64,000 nucleotides of DNA from Glandiceps talaboti (GCF_964340395.1 NC_135550.1:4562601-4626600), one strand, 5' to 3'; positions 11,698-24,002 are shown, counted from the first letter of the stretch. Translations and numbers: made by a program. The notes: generated by a model from the letters alone, not told the origin.

Positions 11698-13865
11698 ACG
11701 GTCGATCATAGCAAATTAATATAATTTTTTTTTTCAAATAATGCACGCCAAAGTACTATCGTTAACTAAAGACGGGTGTTTCCTTCTTATTAGTACGTTT
11801 CTGATGCCCCGATCAACTCTGGGATCTGAACCAAAAATTCGAGAAAAAGTCGCCCTCTATGACCGGATTAGGGCAAAGTCGCAACGTCATTGATCACAAG
11901 AACAAAATTACTTATCGTCAAAAAATTATCATTTATCGCTAGGCTGGCCTTTTAAAAGTGGTTCGTAGTGTCATTTCAAAGACATCCAGATAGAATCATA
12001 TGAAAACATCATCTGTACACACACACGGCTTTGCTCGCTTTCTTAGCTTCTATCTTATTGTCTTGCACATCTGTTACATTTAACCTACAAAGAGTACCGT
12101 GACGTTATTAGAGTGTCGCCCCTAACTACGGTATACCTTCAACTAGCTACATTTTAGACATGTTTTCATCAAGTAACCCAAAGATATATTTAATGAAAAT
12201 TAGTCAATTACTTTGTTTTTAATCTTTTTTTTAAAGACATTGTATCTGCGGTTAATTAGTGTTCAATATTATCCAATGACAGGTTCAGTGACGACATGTT
12301 TCTATCTAGAGCGAAATCTTGGTTGTGAATCTTTCCCCATATGTTGAATCTGTAGTAGTTTTAACTGGAGTGGAATTATTCTATAAAACAACCACAATCT
12401 TGTATTGTTTAAATATCAAAAATTAGACACTGTACATGTTTATCAGGCTGAAATTGTAATCGCCTCTGAGGGGGCTGATTTTAGAGTGCGGACTCAAAAA
12501 TCAATTTGATCTGATTTATTGTACCATATCATGTATCCAGCTACAAAAATATGTTCAGCCACAGCTGATGCAATACTTGTTCAGGGTGTACGATATTACG
12601 AGTAATAATTATACCTGACAAGGCATTTTTAAACGTGTCTATTGACGTGTTCTGTAAATTAAAACATTTTTTTTTGTTTAGATGTTTATGTGTTGCGTGT
12701 AAATTGAACTGTGAATAGCTGTATATAAATGTCTAGAGAATTTATCGATAAAAGTTTATAAAGAATTAATTGTGTTTTGCATGTTTACAACTGTAATCAT
12801 TTACAATGTAACCCATTTACGATGGAAAGTGTGCTATCGCGACGAGAGTATTCAAGCTTTATATAGAAATCCATATGCACATAATGTGATAACGTCATGC
12901 AATGACTCAGAGATCATAAGGTGCTATATGTAATAGGAGGGGTGGTAGTGGGAGGTAGGGTCAATATTTGCAAGGAAAATGACACAATCTATTTTCAACT
13001 AGCCAACAGAAGTTCATTTTCGACGGAGTTGTCGGAAGAATCATTCAAACACGAACAGAGACTAGAACACCTATCATATAGGAAAGTTCCTTTGTCAAGA
13101 CGAGAATGTTAGTTTGCATTGTATTGTCTTGTGAGCTTCACAAAGTTGCGAATCGTGTGAATAAATCACTTTATCACACCTCAAATATTTTTTGCGTAAC
13201 TATTATCTTGATCGTGTAACTATCTTCAATACCGATCAAAAGAAGGTTCAAAGCAAATACTTAGACATTCGCACAATTAATGTTGCCATTCGTTCCCGTC
13301 CAAGCTCATTTCGATATAGTATGGTGTGTCAGATAGCTGAATCTTCTGATGGGTTATTTCAGTCTCCTCGAAATAATAACACATATGCCACACATTATGC
13401 AAAGTCATTGTTGATCCTACAATAGATCCCAGACCGTTATAGTAGTCTGAGAATAGATGTACCGTTATGTTATATTGTTTCAGTGTAACATGTAAGGGTA
13501 AAAAGAAGTTACACATCAACCTGGTCATCTTATTCAAAGACTACCTGAGCACATTATGTAACTGATGAAACAATACACAAAGAAAGATTGCATAGATGAC
13601 TTGCAGCCACATTTTCTCAGTGGCCTTCTCAAGTTGAATGTTGATCTGGATCACTGCCAAGAGAGCGGAGTTACTGTTTTGTTAACCAAAGCTTCCACGA
13701 TACACCTGTTACGTACCATGACTATCACGCATAAAGAAAACACGCCTATCTAACTCACCGTGAATGATAAAACTATAATGTTCTTGTAACCATGTACGAA
13801 ATGTATCCTGGATTTCGTTTTATTTTAAGCGGTGATGTTTGACATTGTAATGATAACACGGACGA
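11698..13865. other. No recognised gene
   Basis: Intergenic AT-rich sequence. Short frames at 12921-13112, 13192-13425 and 13277-13537 have no recognisable domain or splice context. Confidence 0.5.
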
Positions 13866-13870
13866 AAACG

Positions 13871-14094
13871 CATCCATCCATCCATCCATCCATCCATCCA
13901 TCAAAGCGTCCGTCATCCATCCGTCCTTCCGTCAATCCGTCTATTTCTTCCTACCATCCATCCACATGTACATGCAGATACACACACACACACACACACA
14001 TACATACATACATACATACATACATACATACATACATACATACATACATACATACATACACACATACACACATACATACATACATACATACATG

Positions 14095-14125
<31 letters not shown>

Positions 14126-14276
14126 CATACATGTCATACATACATACATACATACATACATACATACATACATACATACATACATACATACATACATACA
14201 ATCATACATACATACATACATACATACATACATACATACATACATACATACATACATACATACATACGGACGGCCG

Positions 14277-14335
<59 letters not shown>

Positions 14336-14336
14336 G
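13871..14336. repeat. Composite (CATC)n-(CA)n-(CATA)n-(CAGA)n array
   Basis: CATC units (about 13871-13902) and diverged CGTC units come first. A short CA run (about 13980-14000) follows, then a long CATA tract interrupted by CACA, CATGTTA and CATGTCA (to about 14266), then CGGACGGCCGGA and a (CAGA)n block. Apparent long Tyr-Ile-His-Thr proteins here are repeat artefacts. Confidence 0.95.
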
Positions 14337-14339
14337 GGT

Positions 14340-15599
14340 ACTTAAAATAGACTCTGATTGAACGATAATTGCTTCAGTGTCAGATCTGTGTCATCAGCAC
14401 ACTGGCAATGTGCTGAGTGATTTCTGGCGGCGGTCTCCTTTAAACTGTGCTTGCAGATGTAGAGATCTAGCCTCCGGCAAAACAATTCTGTCGAGAGTAT
14501 TTATCAGTTTTAAAAGCACTATTGTTGTTGAACGTACCTGCTGAAAAAACAAAACTGTTAAGCCAGAGGACGTAATATTTGAATGCATTGCAATGTGTTT
14601 GGTTTAATGAAACGGACACGAATTACTATTGTTTAACAGCATCATTACCAGAGAGTCCTTGAAAGTGCAAGATACAAGAGATTATAATTATGAAAGTTTT
14701 AGATGTTCCAAATTCCGAATGAATAATTTTGACGAAAGTTAAGAAGACTGGCGTGATTAGCTTTGCCGTCTGCGAGTAAATAAATTATTGCATTCTGATT
14801 CCGTTTTCCTGTGCCTTCGTTTGCGTAATCATCCATATTTATTGCCGATACTAAATATGAAAAAGTCTTCATTTGCGGCAAATTCTATGACAAGATATTT
14901 GTGAAATGTGTCGCAGTTAAAAGTAGATTGTAGAGAACAACACCTGTGCGTGCTCGTTTTATTATACAATTCAGGATATACTGAGAAGAGAAATTCAGGA
15001 GTCGTCGTTGATGGCGCTCTACATACAGTACTAGTAATTTCGCTCCCTCAGTGATCGACCCCCGTCGTTGGCTCAGTGTTCGAACTCTGGGCAGCAATAC
15101 CGATCGAGTGTTTAACCTGTTCCCAGCTTCGAGTGAAGGAAGCACAAAATGCTTAATAAAAATACAACTTTAAATTTCAACATTTCAAGGCTTTAAACAT
15201 TTTGGCCCTTTCGTTAAAGATGTGATTTGAAATGCGAAATTCCTGAAGAATATAACGATGTCTGTTACAGTATATATATCAGTTTTGAGACATTATGAAA
15301 GGAGTTCTTGATTCTGACAAGAAAAAAAAACATGTTACAGAACTTATAGACTGATCATGAATTCAATCAGACCATTTCCTTAGTAAAATATCACTATTCC
15401 TTTAGCAAATTGATAAAAATTGTTCGCAGGACGAACAACGTAACCATTTTGAACGAACCTGTTTGTGTAAATTGGCGAATCATCTATATTAATTCCATTG
15501 TAACCATTCTTTCAAAAATTTACGTCTGAATAAATTGATCAAATAACAGAGAATATTGCTTTAACTTTTCGCTTGGCAAGAATAATCATAACGGTAGTT
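14340..15599. other. No recognised gene
   Basis: Ordinary sequence without a convincing coding frame or repeat match. Three minus-strand open frames (14394-14588, 14699-14881, 14885-15145) show no motif. Confidence 0.5.
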
Positions 15600-15923
15600 T
15601 GCACTTCATACGATACTATATATAGCTGCACTTCATACGATACTATATATAGCTGCACTTCATACGATACTATATATAGCTGCACTTCATACGATACTAT
15701 ATATAGCTGCACTTCATACGATACTATATATAGCTGCACTTCATACGATACTATATATAGCTGCACTTCATACGATACTATATATAGCTGCACTTCATAC
15801 GATACTATATATAGCTGCACTTCATACGATACTATATATAGCTGCACTTCATACGATACTATATATAGCTGCACTTCATACGATACTATATATAGCTGCA
15901 CTTCATACGATACTATATATAGC
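15600..15923. repeat. 27-bp minisatellite, 12 copies
   Basis: The unit TGCACTTCATACGATACTAT followed by ATATAGC is repeated 12 times with no difference that I can see. Because 27 is divisible by three, the array stays open in several frames: CTSYDTIYS and ALHTILYIA on the plus strand, LYIVSYEVQ on the minus. Each unit carries the palindrome CTATATATAG. The ends are sharp. I see no initiation or splice context that would make it a gene. Confidence 0.97.
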
Positions 15924-16555
15924 TGTGATAAATTTCTTTTACGAGTACGAAGAAAAGGGTATATTTTTAACTGTCTAAATAATATCGATTCAATTACGTA
16001 GATGCGATGAGCAGATTTCTAATAACTTGAACCATGTCAAACTGTCTGAACATAATTCATTGAAACATTAAAACACGAAAAAAACGTAATTGATTTGCAA
16101 TTTTTGAAAGCATATTATAAGGATTAATTTGCATAGGTTTTTTATATACTCTAAAACAACATATTGAAGACATTGGAAGGCTGCCCTCAGCGGATGCATT
16201 TGGTTGAAATGTTGTTCACCGGCTTTTTTTCGATATATAGTGTTTAATGGGGAAGTACTCACTCGCACTGCTGTTCCAACCGTCAGTCTCAGTGTTCCAT
16301 TTAAGACTGTAACGTTGATTAGCCAGCCAACTAGTTTACTCCCGATCCATCTCCTACGAGGTACCGTACCATCTTGGACTGTACACGGTGTTGAATAGAA
16401 CTCACAACGAAACGTTCACATCTGGTTTCAACGAACGCCAAGCTAACCACTTGGTTGATTTTATTACATGACCAATCTCTGTCTCCGTCTCCGCCCTCCC
16501 TCTAGATGGGCTAAAAACCCAACTTAAAATTCATTTCACGTTTACATAAATCTCT
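15924..16555. other. No recognised gene
   Basis: Unremarkable sequence between the minisatellite and a dispersed repeat. Short frames at 16068-16268 and 16204-16398 overlap on opposite strands and lack motifs. Confidence 0.45.
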
Positions 16556-16579
16556 TTCTTAGGGTATGACGTATTCTTT

Positions 16580-16925
16580 AGTTTTATGAAAGACATCAGC
16601 TGAGATTCAATATCCACTCACCTTGTCTAGATTAGTAATAAAAGTTCACATCTCAAAGACAATAAAATAGTTGTACAATATTATATTTATACTTTTACAG
16701 AAAATGAAATCATACTATGAAATTCTAAGATTAACACATCACGTCAAATCAAACCGAAATACGCGATGTAGAGATGTCGAAGATTATGTTGTTACATAAA
16801 CAGAATATAATTGTATTGTACAAAGTTTAAATGCATTTTGACTTCATGTCAGAATTTATAATGAAAATTACCAAAATATCCTGAAAAATCTGAGACTCGT
16901 AACACTGTCAAGTAGTGAACCAGTT
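16580..16925 (+). repeat. Dispersed repeat, uninterrupted copy of the Gypsy target site
   Basis: TTTTATGAAAGACAT, then ATCCACTCACCTTGT|CTAGATTAGTAATAAAAGTTCA and onward through AACACATCACGTCA, TACGCGATG and AATTACCAAAATATCCTGAA. The same sequence flanks both sides of the Gypsy element (about 35,700-35,743 and 40,371-40,800). A partial copy lies near 720-850. No coding capacity was seen. Confidence 0.8.
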
Positions 16926-17436
16926 TACGCAACTCATACAAAAACTTTCTGAAAGTAAACATACCGACACAGTTTCAACTTCAATGAGACATAAATGCCA
17001 TAAGTTTGATTGACACCAGTTTTAATACAAGTCATATAGTTTTTAATACTATCTCAGTTATTATCTTCTAATCAACTGTTCATTATTTTACCTTAGGTAT
17101 TCCGTTTACATCTAATCAAGGTATCAGAATGTGCTCTTATAGAAAGTCTATCCAAGAATTCAACTAAATCTAATATGCCCCCCCCCCCCCACATAAAGAA
17201 TATTCAGGCGAATAGCTTATTATATCCATTATTTATCGTTATTTGATATGGCCGTCATTACCGTGTTATTGTCCCAGGCTTTATGTTATCGGCTGCATAC
17301 TTCTTCCTTGATCACGGTGTTAGGGAGCCATCAGTAATTACACAGGGGGAGACAGAAATGATACACGGTCTGTCAATTAAAATATACCCTCACCTGATTC
17401 CTGATTTCCCTGAGCCTGAAAAATGGCCCTCCCCCA

Positions 17437-18610
17437 AATTTTTTTTATCTTTTCTATATTATCAGCTTTCAACACCATACAGCCACATCTGATGGTGAAC
17501 AAGTTAAATGCAATGAATGTAAACCCCAACATAATACTCTGGGTGTTAGATTTTCTAACTAACAGACGGCAATATGTAAGAGTAAATGCAATAGGTATGA
17601 ATAATCGTAATCCGTCCGCAACAGTGTCTAGTATGCGTAGTACGTCTACTGGTGCACCCCAGGGCTCGGTAATCTCTCCTGTTCTGTTTACTTTGTACAC
17701 AAATGATCTTAAAAGCACAAGTGAAAAGGGACAGATGGTCAAATATGCTGATGATACAGCATTTGGAGATTACTCAAATGATGAAAAACACTTTGAAAAT
17801 CAAGTGCACCACTTAAAACAGTGGTGTGAGGACAATTATCTAGAATTGAACACAAAGAAAACAAAAGAAATGGTAATTGACTTTAGTAGATCTAGAAGGG
17901 AAGTTAAAGCACTTGAAATTAACTCTGAGGTTGTAGAACGTGTTTCAATATACCGCTACTTAGGAACACTCATTGATGACAAACTTACATTCCAACAGAA
18001 CACCGATGCTGTATATAAGAAATGCCAACAGCGAATGTACTTACTGCGTAAACTAAGATCACTGAATATTAGACCAGATATATTGAAAGCATTCTACTCT
18101 AGCCACATTGAGAGTGTAGTTACCTTTTCGTTTCTAAGCTGGTTTGGAGGGTTGACTGTTTCAAATGTTAACAAATTACAGACAGTTGTCAATACCTGTA
18201 CTAAAATATGTGGAACTGAATGTAAAAGCATGCAATCATTATATGGAAAACGAGCACTTGTTAAAGCCACAAAAATTACCAATGACCCTTCCCATGCCTT
18301 AGTTCAGTATTTTGAGTTGCTTCCCTCGGGTCGCAGGTATCGAATTTTATCCTTGAGAACACGTCGTGCTCGGCTCAGTTACGTACCTTCTGCCATCAGA
18401 ATACTTAACCAGAGAATGTAAGAAGTAAAGGAATGTGAATGTTTTTATGTAGTCTTTTACACAGTTTTTATTGTCTTCGTACTTTTGTTGTTCTTAGTAC
18501 TACTTTAATGTGTAAGATTATATGTATGCTTTTCTGTGTTGTTGCAAGACAAATTTCCCCGTGAGGGATAATAAAGTAATTAAATAAAAATAAATAAATA
18601 AATAAATTAT
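17437..18610 (+). mobile_element. 5'-truncated Rex1/CR1-like LINE, reverse transcriptase and 3' end
   Basis: Starts abruptly inside the reverse transcriptase (SAFNTIQPHL) and reads on to 18421. It has TGAPQGSVISPVLFTLYTND, the catalytic box KYADDTAF, LELNTKKTKEMVIDF, IYRYLGTLIDDKL and a thumb with RMYLLRKLRSLNI. The 3' untranslated part has GACAAATTTCCCCGTGAGGG, then ATAATAAAGT and an (AAAT)n tail. This layout is typical of CR1-superfamily elements close to Rex1/Babar; that placement is from memory of the family. The coding part has no stop from 17437 to 18421. The endonuclease is missing, so it is a dead-on-arrival copy. Confidence 0.85.
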
Positions 18611-18919
18611 GACCCTCTTCCCTAGTCACATAATCATTGCATATATAGTTGTCAGTAGCGATTGGCTGATATGGTCTGATATTACAGTAGGTCTACACTA
18701 TTATTAACCGGGGATGCAGCTGGGGTACGTTGGAATGGTGGATCACAAAACTCACACAACAACAATGCAAAGTTAGGTAATGCAATGAGTCAAAGTGAAA
18801 TATCACTATTCTTTAAATTTGTTTTCCTAACTATGGCAAAATCTGCTCCTCTTCTAATTATCCAACCCCTCCCCATTGTTAATACTGAAGACCCTATTTT
18901 TATAGTTATTTATTTAAAT

Positions 18920-18957
<38 letters not shown>

Positions 18958-19206
18958 GACTTAGTACACACATGCGCGCGCAAACTCTCTTATCTGTCAT
19001 ATCAGGGCGAAATCATTTTAATGACATTTCCCAGCAGGTCATACTAATCAGTATTGTCATTCACCATGTGAAACAAACGATATCATTTCACATCAAACCG
19101 TTAGAAATAATCGTCAACATAACCACTCATCTACACTAACTCACCTGTAATGCAAAAACAGTGTTTCAAATTGTTATACTAAAAAATTTTCAGAGACGTT
19201 ACAAAA
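18611..19206. other. No gene; (CAGA)n tract at 18918-18957
   Basis: A ten-unit (CAGA)n tract is the only clear feature. The rest shows no recognisable frame or repeat. Confidence 0.6.
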
Positions 19207-19362
19207 ATGGCTAGACATAGAAACCGTCGTCAACGAGCGATGATAGGGTCTGTGTCATTATGTTTCATTGTAGTAGTAATCTGTATCCATGCTTCTTGGA
19301 ATATTAAAATGATGGTGACAAACACCAAGCGGCTAATTACGGGACCAAGACAAATCGTCTGA
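19207..19362 (+). CDS. Short frame with basic N-terminus and membrane segment, possible first exon of the GPCR remnant
   Basis: ATG to TGA, 51 residues: MARHRNRRQRA, then a hydrophobic run (SVSLCFIVVVICIHA) that would act as a signal anchor or signal peptide. It lies about 200 bases before the cysteine-rich remnant in the same orientation, so it may be the 5' end of the GPCR-like locus. The link is only by position. Confidence 0.3.
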   Translation: MARHRNRRQRAMIGSVSLCFIVVVICIHASWNIKMMVTNTKRLITGPRQIV

Positions 19363-19531
19363 TTTAGCAGGAAGTCGTCATACCGTTACAGTCGGCATGT
19401 AGCCACTTTAAAACGAAGCCAGCGAGAGGTGAGGGCCATCCAGCAAGGATGAGGTTTTCACGACAAAAATCCCTCCATTGATCGAAATCACAACTGAGAC
19501 CTAAAGACTAGTAGTGAAAAATTAGACATGA

Positions 19532-19903
19532 GTTCCACTACTGTTGGTGATGATTCAATCGCTAGACGGTTTTCCTTGGGAATCAACAAACCTTCACCAA
19601 ACAGTGCACATGCTGCCCTGCTACAGTAACCATGGCCAGCCTCGACCGTTAGACTCATGTAAGACTGGCACGTATGCTAACTGTCAAATTACGACAGATT
19701 TTAATGAAAGAGGTGGTGAAAGTTACTGGATGTGTAACGGCAATATAGACTTCTTTATATACAATGACTACTGTAGCGATTTTACGCATACCTGTCTGAA
19801 TGACACGGAAAGCATTGAACATTTGCCGGTAAAAATATTGCAAGTTTACGACAACGAGTTATATCCCAGTCAACTGGTGGAGTGCGTCCCAATCGCAGGC
19901 TAG
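19532..19903 (+). pseudogene. Eroded somatomedin-B-like ectodomain of a methuselah/adhesion-type GPCR
   Basis: A cysteine-rich frame without an ATG start. The segment MCNGNIDFFIYNDYCSDF aligns with the CxCDxxCxxYxDCCxDF core found in somatomedin-B-like domains of invertebrate adhesion/methuselah-like receptors. Three expected cysteines are replaced by Gly (GGC), Phe (TTC) and Tyr (TAC), each one base from TGC. A later CVPIAG fits the region that follows this domain. With the decayed seven-helix region downstream, this is best read as one pseudogene. The alignment is by eye. Confidence 0.45.
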
Positions 19904-20040
19904 CTAGTTTCAATGTTTACAAAATGTCCTGATAGGCCGGAAATTTCAACCCAACTAAGGTCCCTATTTGAAAACGCCGGAAAAGGTATACTTTAGGCTG
20001 CTACACCTACCTACCTTACTTACCTACCTACTAGTACCTA

Positions 20041-20136
20041 CCCATCCAAACACTCACTCACTCACTCACTCACTCACTCACTCACCCCCCACCCCTTCCC
20101 CCCACACACATAGACACACACAGACACATACGCACA

Positions 20137-20167
<31 letters not shown>

Positions 20168-20173
20168 CATACA

Positions 20174-20207
<34 letters not shown>

Positions 20208-20274
20208 CATACATACATGCATACATGTCATACATACATACATACATACATACATACATACATACATACATACA

Positions 20275-20305
<31 letters not shown>

Positions 20306-20341
20306 GCAGACAGACGGACGGACGGACGGACATACATACAT

Positions 20342-20379
<38 letters not shown>

Positions 20380-20567
20380 GCACACATGCACGCACACGCG
20401 CGCCCACACACATGTACGTACGTACGTACGTACGTGCGTGCGTGCGTGCGTGTGTGCGTGCGTGCATGCATACATACATACATACATACATACATACATA
20501 CATACATACATACATACATACATACATACATACATACATACATACATACATACATACATACATACAT
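20041..20567. repeat. Composite microsatellite: (CACT)n, (CATA)n, (CAGA)n, (ACGT)n, (GCGT)n, (CATA)n
   Basis: A chain of tetranucleotide blocks, each one substitution away from the next: CACT/CTCA, CATA (about 20139-20300), GACG, CAGA (about 20343-20380), CGCA, GTAC/ACGT and GCGT (about 20413-20465), then CATA again to 20567. It interrupts the GPCR-like remnant. Long apparent proteins are artefacts. Confidence 0.95.
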
Positions 20568-21002
20568 GTATGCATTTACCTACGTCAAGTTACATAGGCA
20601 TTGATCAACATGTTCGTATCTTATCGCCAGTTACTGATAGACAGTACGACCAACAGTCTGTCAATGATTCATTATCTACTCTCGCGTGGTTCGCAAGGTT
20701 GCAAATTTGTCCAAACATCACTTACTGTCTAATAAACCTGAGAATGTCACAAAATTTCTCACGCAGCAAATACATTCATTCACGCACCCTTTAAGATTTC
20801 TCCTCGATCGATAGAGTTTGTTTATCGCGCACTATTTTACGAAATGTCTTGCATCATACATTCTGATAATGTAAATGATCTGTTTCAACTGATCGACACT
20901 TTGCTTTCAGTCACGTTTGGTCGTTTTGAAGAGGTCACCGGGGAATCGTATTGTTTGAATGGAAAAATCTAGTCAGGTGTTTCTTACATCGATATAGATT
21001 CG

Positions 21003-22106
21003 TTGTCTGTTGAGGACATACGACTCGTTAACAAATCCAGAGATATTCGTAAGGTCATCGAAATAGTGGGAAATACGAACGCAATCGAATCGTGTCCCTC
21101 CGAAATGAGTACGAACAAAAGCAAATTGATAATAGAACAATGTGTCTATCCAGAAGGCACAAAAGCCTGTCCAAAGAACTCAAAACTTTACCAGGTTTAC
21201 TTCCAAAGAGTTTGACGTAATCAATAATAAGTTGTGTAGAGATCACCAGTTCGTTATTTTCCCTGTCACAAGTTGCTTTCGAAGAGGACATGTCAGCTAT
21301 TTATGTTTGCATTCAGATCATAAATGACACCCAAAGAAATGCACCTTTTAACATTTGATGCAGTGCAGACCCACGTCACAACCATCGGTACAACTATTTC
21401 TTTTCTTGCATGTGTAATGTCGCTAGCAACCTATTGTGCGTATCCTAACCTCTGCACGATCCCTGGTAGAATCGTAATGCATCTGACCATAGCTCTTTTC
21501 ATTGCACAGCTAGTTTTTGTCGCAGCAATTGATCAGACAGCAATTGGAATTGTTCGCATATGTGTTGCCATTGCTTCTCATTATTTCTGGCTCGCTACGT
21601 TCGTCTGGATGACCGTTTTAGCGATCGATTTGTGCCATACATTTTCACAATCATTGGCCAGTGCAAGTTCGAACGAGAACAAAGTTAAGAAAGTCATAGG
21701 CTATGTGATGTAGACATGGTTGTCACCTGTAGTTATTGTTGGTACTTCGACAGCCATTGAGTTTTGTGGCTGTTAACCAATAACACTTGGCTATGGCAGG
21801 GGTGTTTGTTGGATGACGTATACCTTTGCTGTCTTTGTGACCTTTCTCCTCCCTCTTGTTCTCATTCTGGTTTGCAACTTGTCTTGCTAAGTTGTTATCT
21901 TGACTAAGTTAAGAGCTAGAAATAGGATGTTGTCCAGCGCACGTGGTACCACCAAACAACCATTCAGACAACAGCAGTCACTAGTTATTGGGTTAACCTG
22001 GGTGTTTGGGTCCATAGATACGTTGGTACACACCACAGTTATAACTTACCTGTTCATCGTTTCAAATAGCCTACAAGGTTTATCCTTTATGTATCATTTT
22101 TATTGA
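21003..22106 (+). pseudogene. Methuselah/secretin-adhesion family GPCR pseudogene, seven-helix region
   Basis: From 21324 one frame covers all seven helices, interrupted by stops at 21711-21713, 21774-21776 and 21888-21890. Recognisable parts include helix 1 (TISFLACVMSLATYCAYPNL), helix 2 after PGRIVMHLTIALFIAQL, helix 3 (HYFWLATFVWMTVLAIDLCH), the extracellular-loop GVCW, helix 5 (FVTFLLPLVLILVCNL), helix 6 (VIGLTWVFGS) and helix 7 (YLFIVSNSLQGL). Helix 3 and loop cysteines typical of the family are present. Upstream, an ectodomain-like stretch shifts frame near 21195 and again near 21320. The stops and shifts make a functional receptor unlikely. There are no introns in this part. I cannot place it closer than the secretin/adhesion/methuselah group. 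Confidence 0.8.
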
Positions 22107-22146
22107 AGCCTAGCACTCTACGTCTATGCAAGCAGTCATGTAAATT

Positions 22147-23127
22147 GTAATCGTATGGTGGGATTCTGCAGTGGGGCGACTAAAGCAACACACTGTATAT
22201 CGTATTATGGGATTCTGCAGTGGGACGACTAAAGCAACACACTGTATATCGTATTATGGGATTCTGCAGTGGGGCGACTAAAGCAACACACTGTATATCG
22301 TATTGAGGGATTCTGCAGTGGGGCGACTAAAGCACCACACTGTATATCGTATTGAGGGATTCTGCAGTGGGGCGACTAAAGCAACACACTGTATATCGTA
22401 TTGAGGGATTCTGCAGTGGGGCGACTAAAGCAACACACTGTATATCGTATTGAGGGATTCTGCAGTGGGGCGACTAAAGCAACACACTGTATATCGTATT
22501 GAGGGATTCTGCAGTGGGGCGACTAAAGCAACACACTGTATATCGTATTATGGGATTCTGCAGTGGGGCGACTAAAGCAACACACTGTATATCGTATTGA
22601 GGGATTCTGCAGTGGGGCGACTAAAGCAACACACTGTATATCGTATTGTGGGATTCTGCAGTGGGGCGACTAAAGCAACACACTGTATATCGTATTGAGG
22701 GATTCTGCAGTGGGGCGACTAAAGCAACACACTGTATATCGTATTATGGGATTCTGCAGTGGGGCGACTAAAGCAACACACTGTATATCGTATTGAGGGA
22801 TTCTGCAGTGGGGCGACTAAAGCACCACACTGTATATCGTATTATGGGATTCTGCAGTGGGGCGACTAAAGCAACACACTGTATATCGTATTGAGGGATT
22901 CTGCAGTGGGGCGACTAAAGCAACACACTGTATATCGTATTGTGGGATTCTGCAGTGGGGCGACTAAAGCAACACACTGTATATCGTATTGTGGGATTCT
23001 GCAGTGGGGCGACTAAAGCAACACACTGTATATCGTATTGTGGGATTCTGCAGTGGGGCGACTAAAGCAACAAACTGTATATCGTATTGTGGGATTCTGC
23101 AGTGGGGCGACTAAAGCAACAAACTGC
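22147..23127. repeat. 49-bp minisatellite, 20 copies
   Basis: The unit is GGGATTCTGCAGTGGGGCGA, then CTAAAGCAACACACTGTATA and TCGTATTGA, with a PstI-type CTGCAG in each copy. The interval between first and last GGGATT is exactly 19 x 49. Variants are limited to the triplet before GGG (ATG, GAG or GTG), CAAC versus CACC (copies 4 and 14) and ACAC versus AAAC (last two). It begins just after the GPCR-like pseudogene. Confidence 0.97.
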
Positions 23128-23294
23128 AAATAAAATATGAGACAAGTTACACGTTGATTAAAAAAACTATCAATACTCGTATTCTATAGAATTGCATATA
23201 TACATGTAGATGAGGGTGGAGTATTTCGTAATCGGGTAATTTTATTTTTCTTAAATTGTAAACGTTGCAATAAAGTCGGTAAAATGGTAATTCA

Positions 23295-23670
23295 GTGGTC
23301 AGCGTATTGTGTACGAAACTGAGTGTTTATTTTGTTTTTCCAACAACTGTACACGTCAATAATTGTACGACATTTGACGGATTCAGTACAAACAACACTA
23401 AATCGCAACCATCCGAAATACTAGTATTCCCATGTACTGCCAATTACACTTATGCATATACCCTGGATTTTTCGAAAATAGTTCATATATCACGATCAGC
23501 AGACATATCAGAAGAAGTGTCTCGATGCAATGTGTCCTTTCGTCTTTCCCCTCCCTTTTTTGGAGGGTTTGGGGTGGGGGGAGGGGTATAAGCTCAAGAT
23601 CAAAGTTTGTACATGGAAAGGAAAGCATGAATGTCACTCTTGAACTTAGGAATTTAGGTATTGTATAGTA
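23295..23670 (+). other. Unrecognised cysteine-containing open frames
   Basis: Two overlapping plus-strand frames (23295-23591, 23432-23668). The first includes VNNCTTFDGFSTNN and SRCNVSF and begins with TTTTCCAACAACTGT-type sequence that could follow an acceptor. It may be another ectodomain scrap of the GPCR locus, but I see no defining motif. A G-rich run follows at 23562-23588. Confidence 0.2.
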
Positions 23671-23819
23671 CATGAAAGATCATCTTTCTAATTGTCGGCC
23701 AATGTCATGGGATATTCGTCTTATAATATGTGATTCGTTAAGTTTTATTACAGAGGAGGATGGATGTAATCTAAACAATACGGTAATTCACTGGTTGCTT
23801 CAAAGATGGTAGACTGTAA

Positions 23820-23958
23820 GTATGTATGTATGTATGTATGTATGTATGTATGTATGTATGTATGTATGTATGTATGTATGTATGTATGCGTGTATGTATG
23901 TATGTATGTATGTATGTATGTATGTATGTATGTATGTATGTATGTATGTATGTATGTA

Positions 23959-23989
<31 letters not shown>

Positions 23990-24002
23990 ATGTATGTATG
24001 TA

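Noticed and set aside
13832-14361. Long Tyr-Ile-His-Thr and Met-Tyr-Val-Cys open frames over CATA arrays (also at 5.1, 20.1, 23.8 and 56.9 kb)
   Set aside because: They follow from a four-base period without stop codons and exist in several frames on both strands.
15539-16001. 142- and 120-residue frames over the 27-bp array
   Set aside because: Open only because the period is a multiple of three; no start or splice context.
22147-23127. A CRISPR-like array
   Set aside because: The 49-bp units are directly adjacent without unique spacers, and the genome is eukaryotic.
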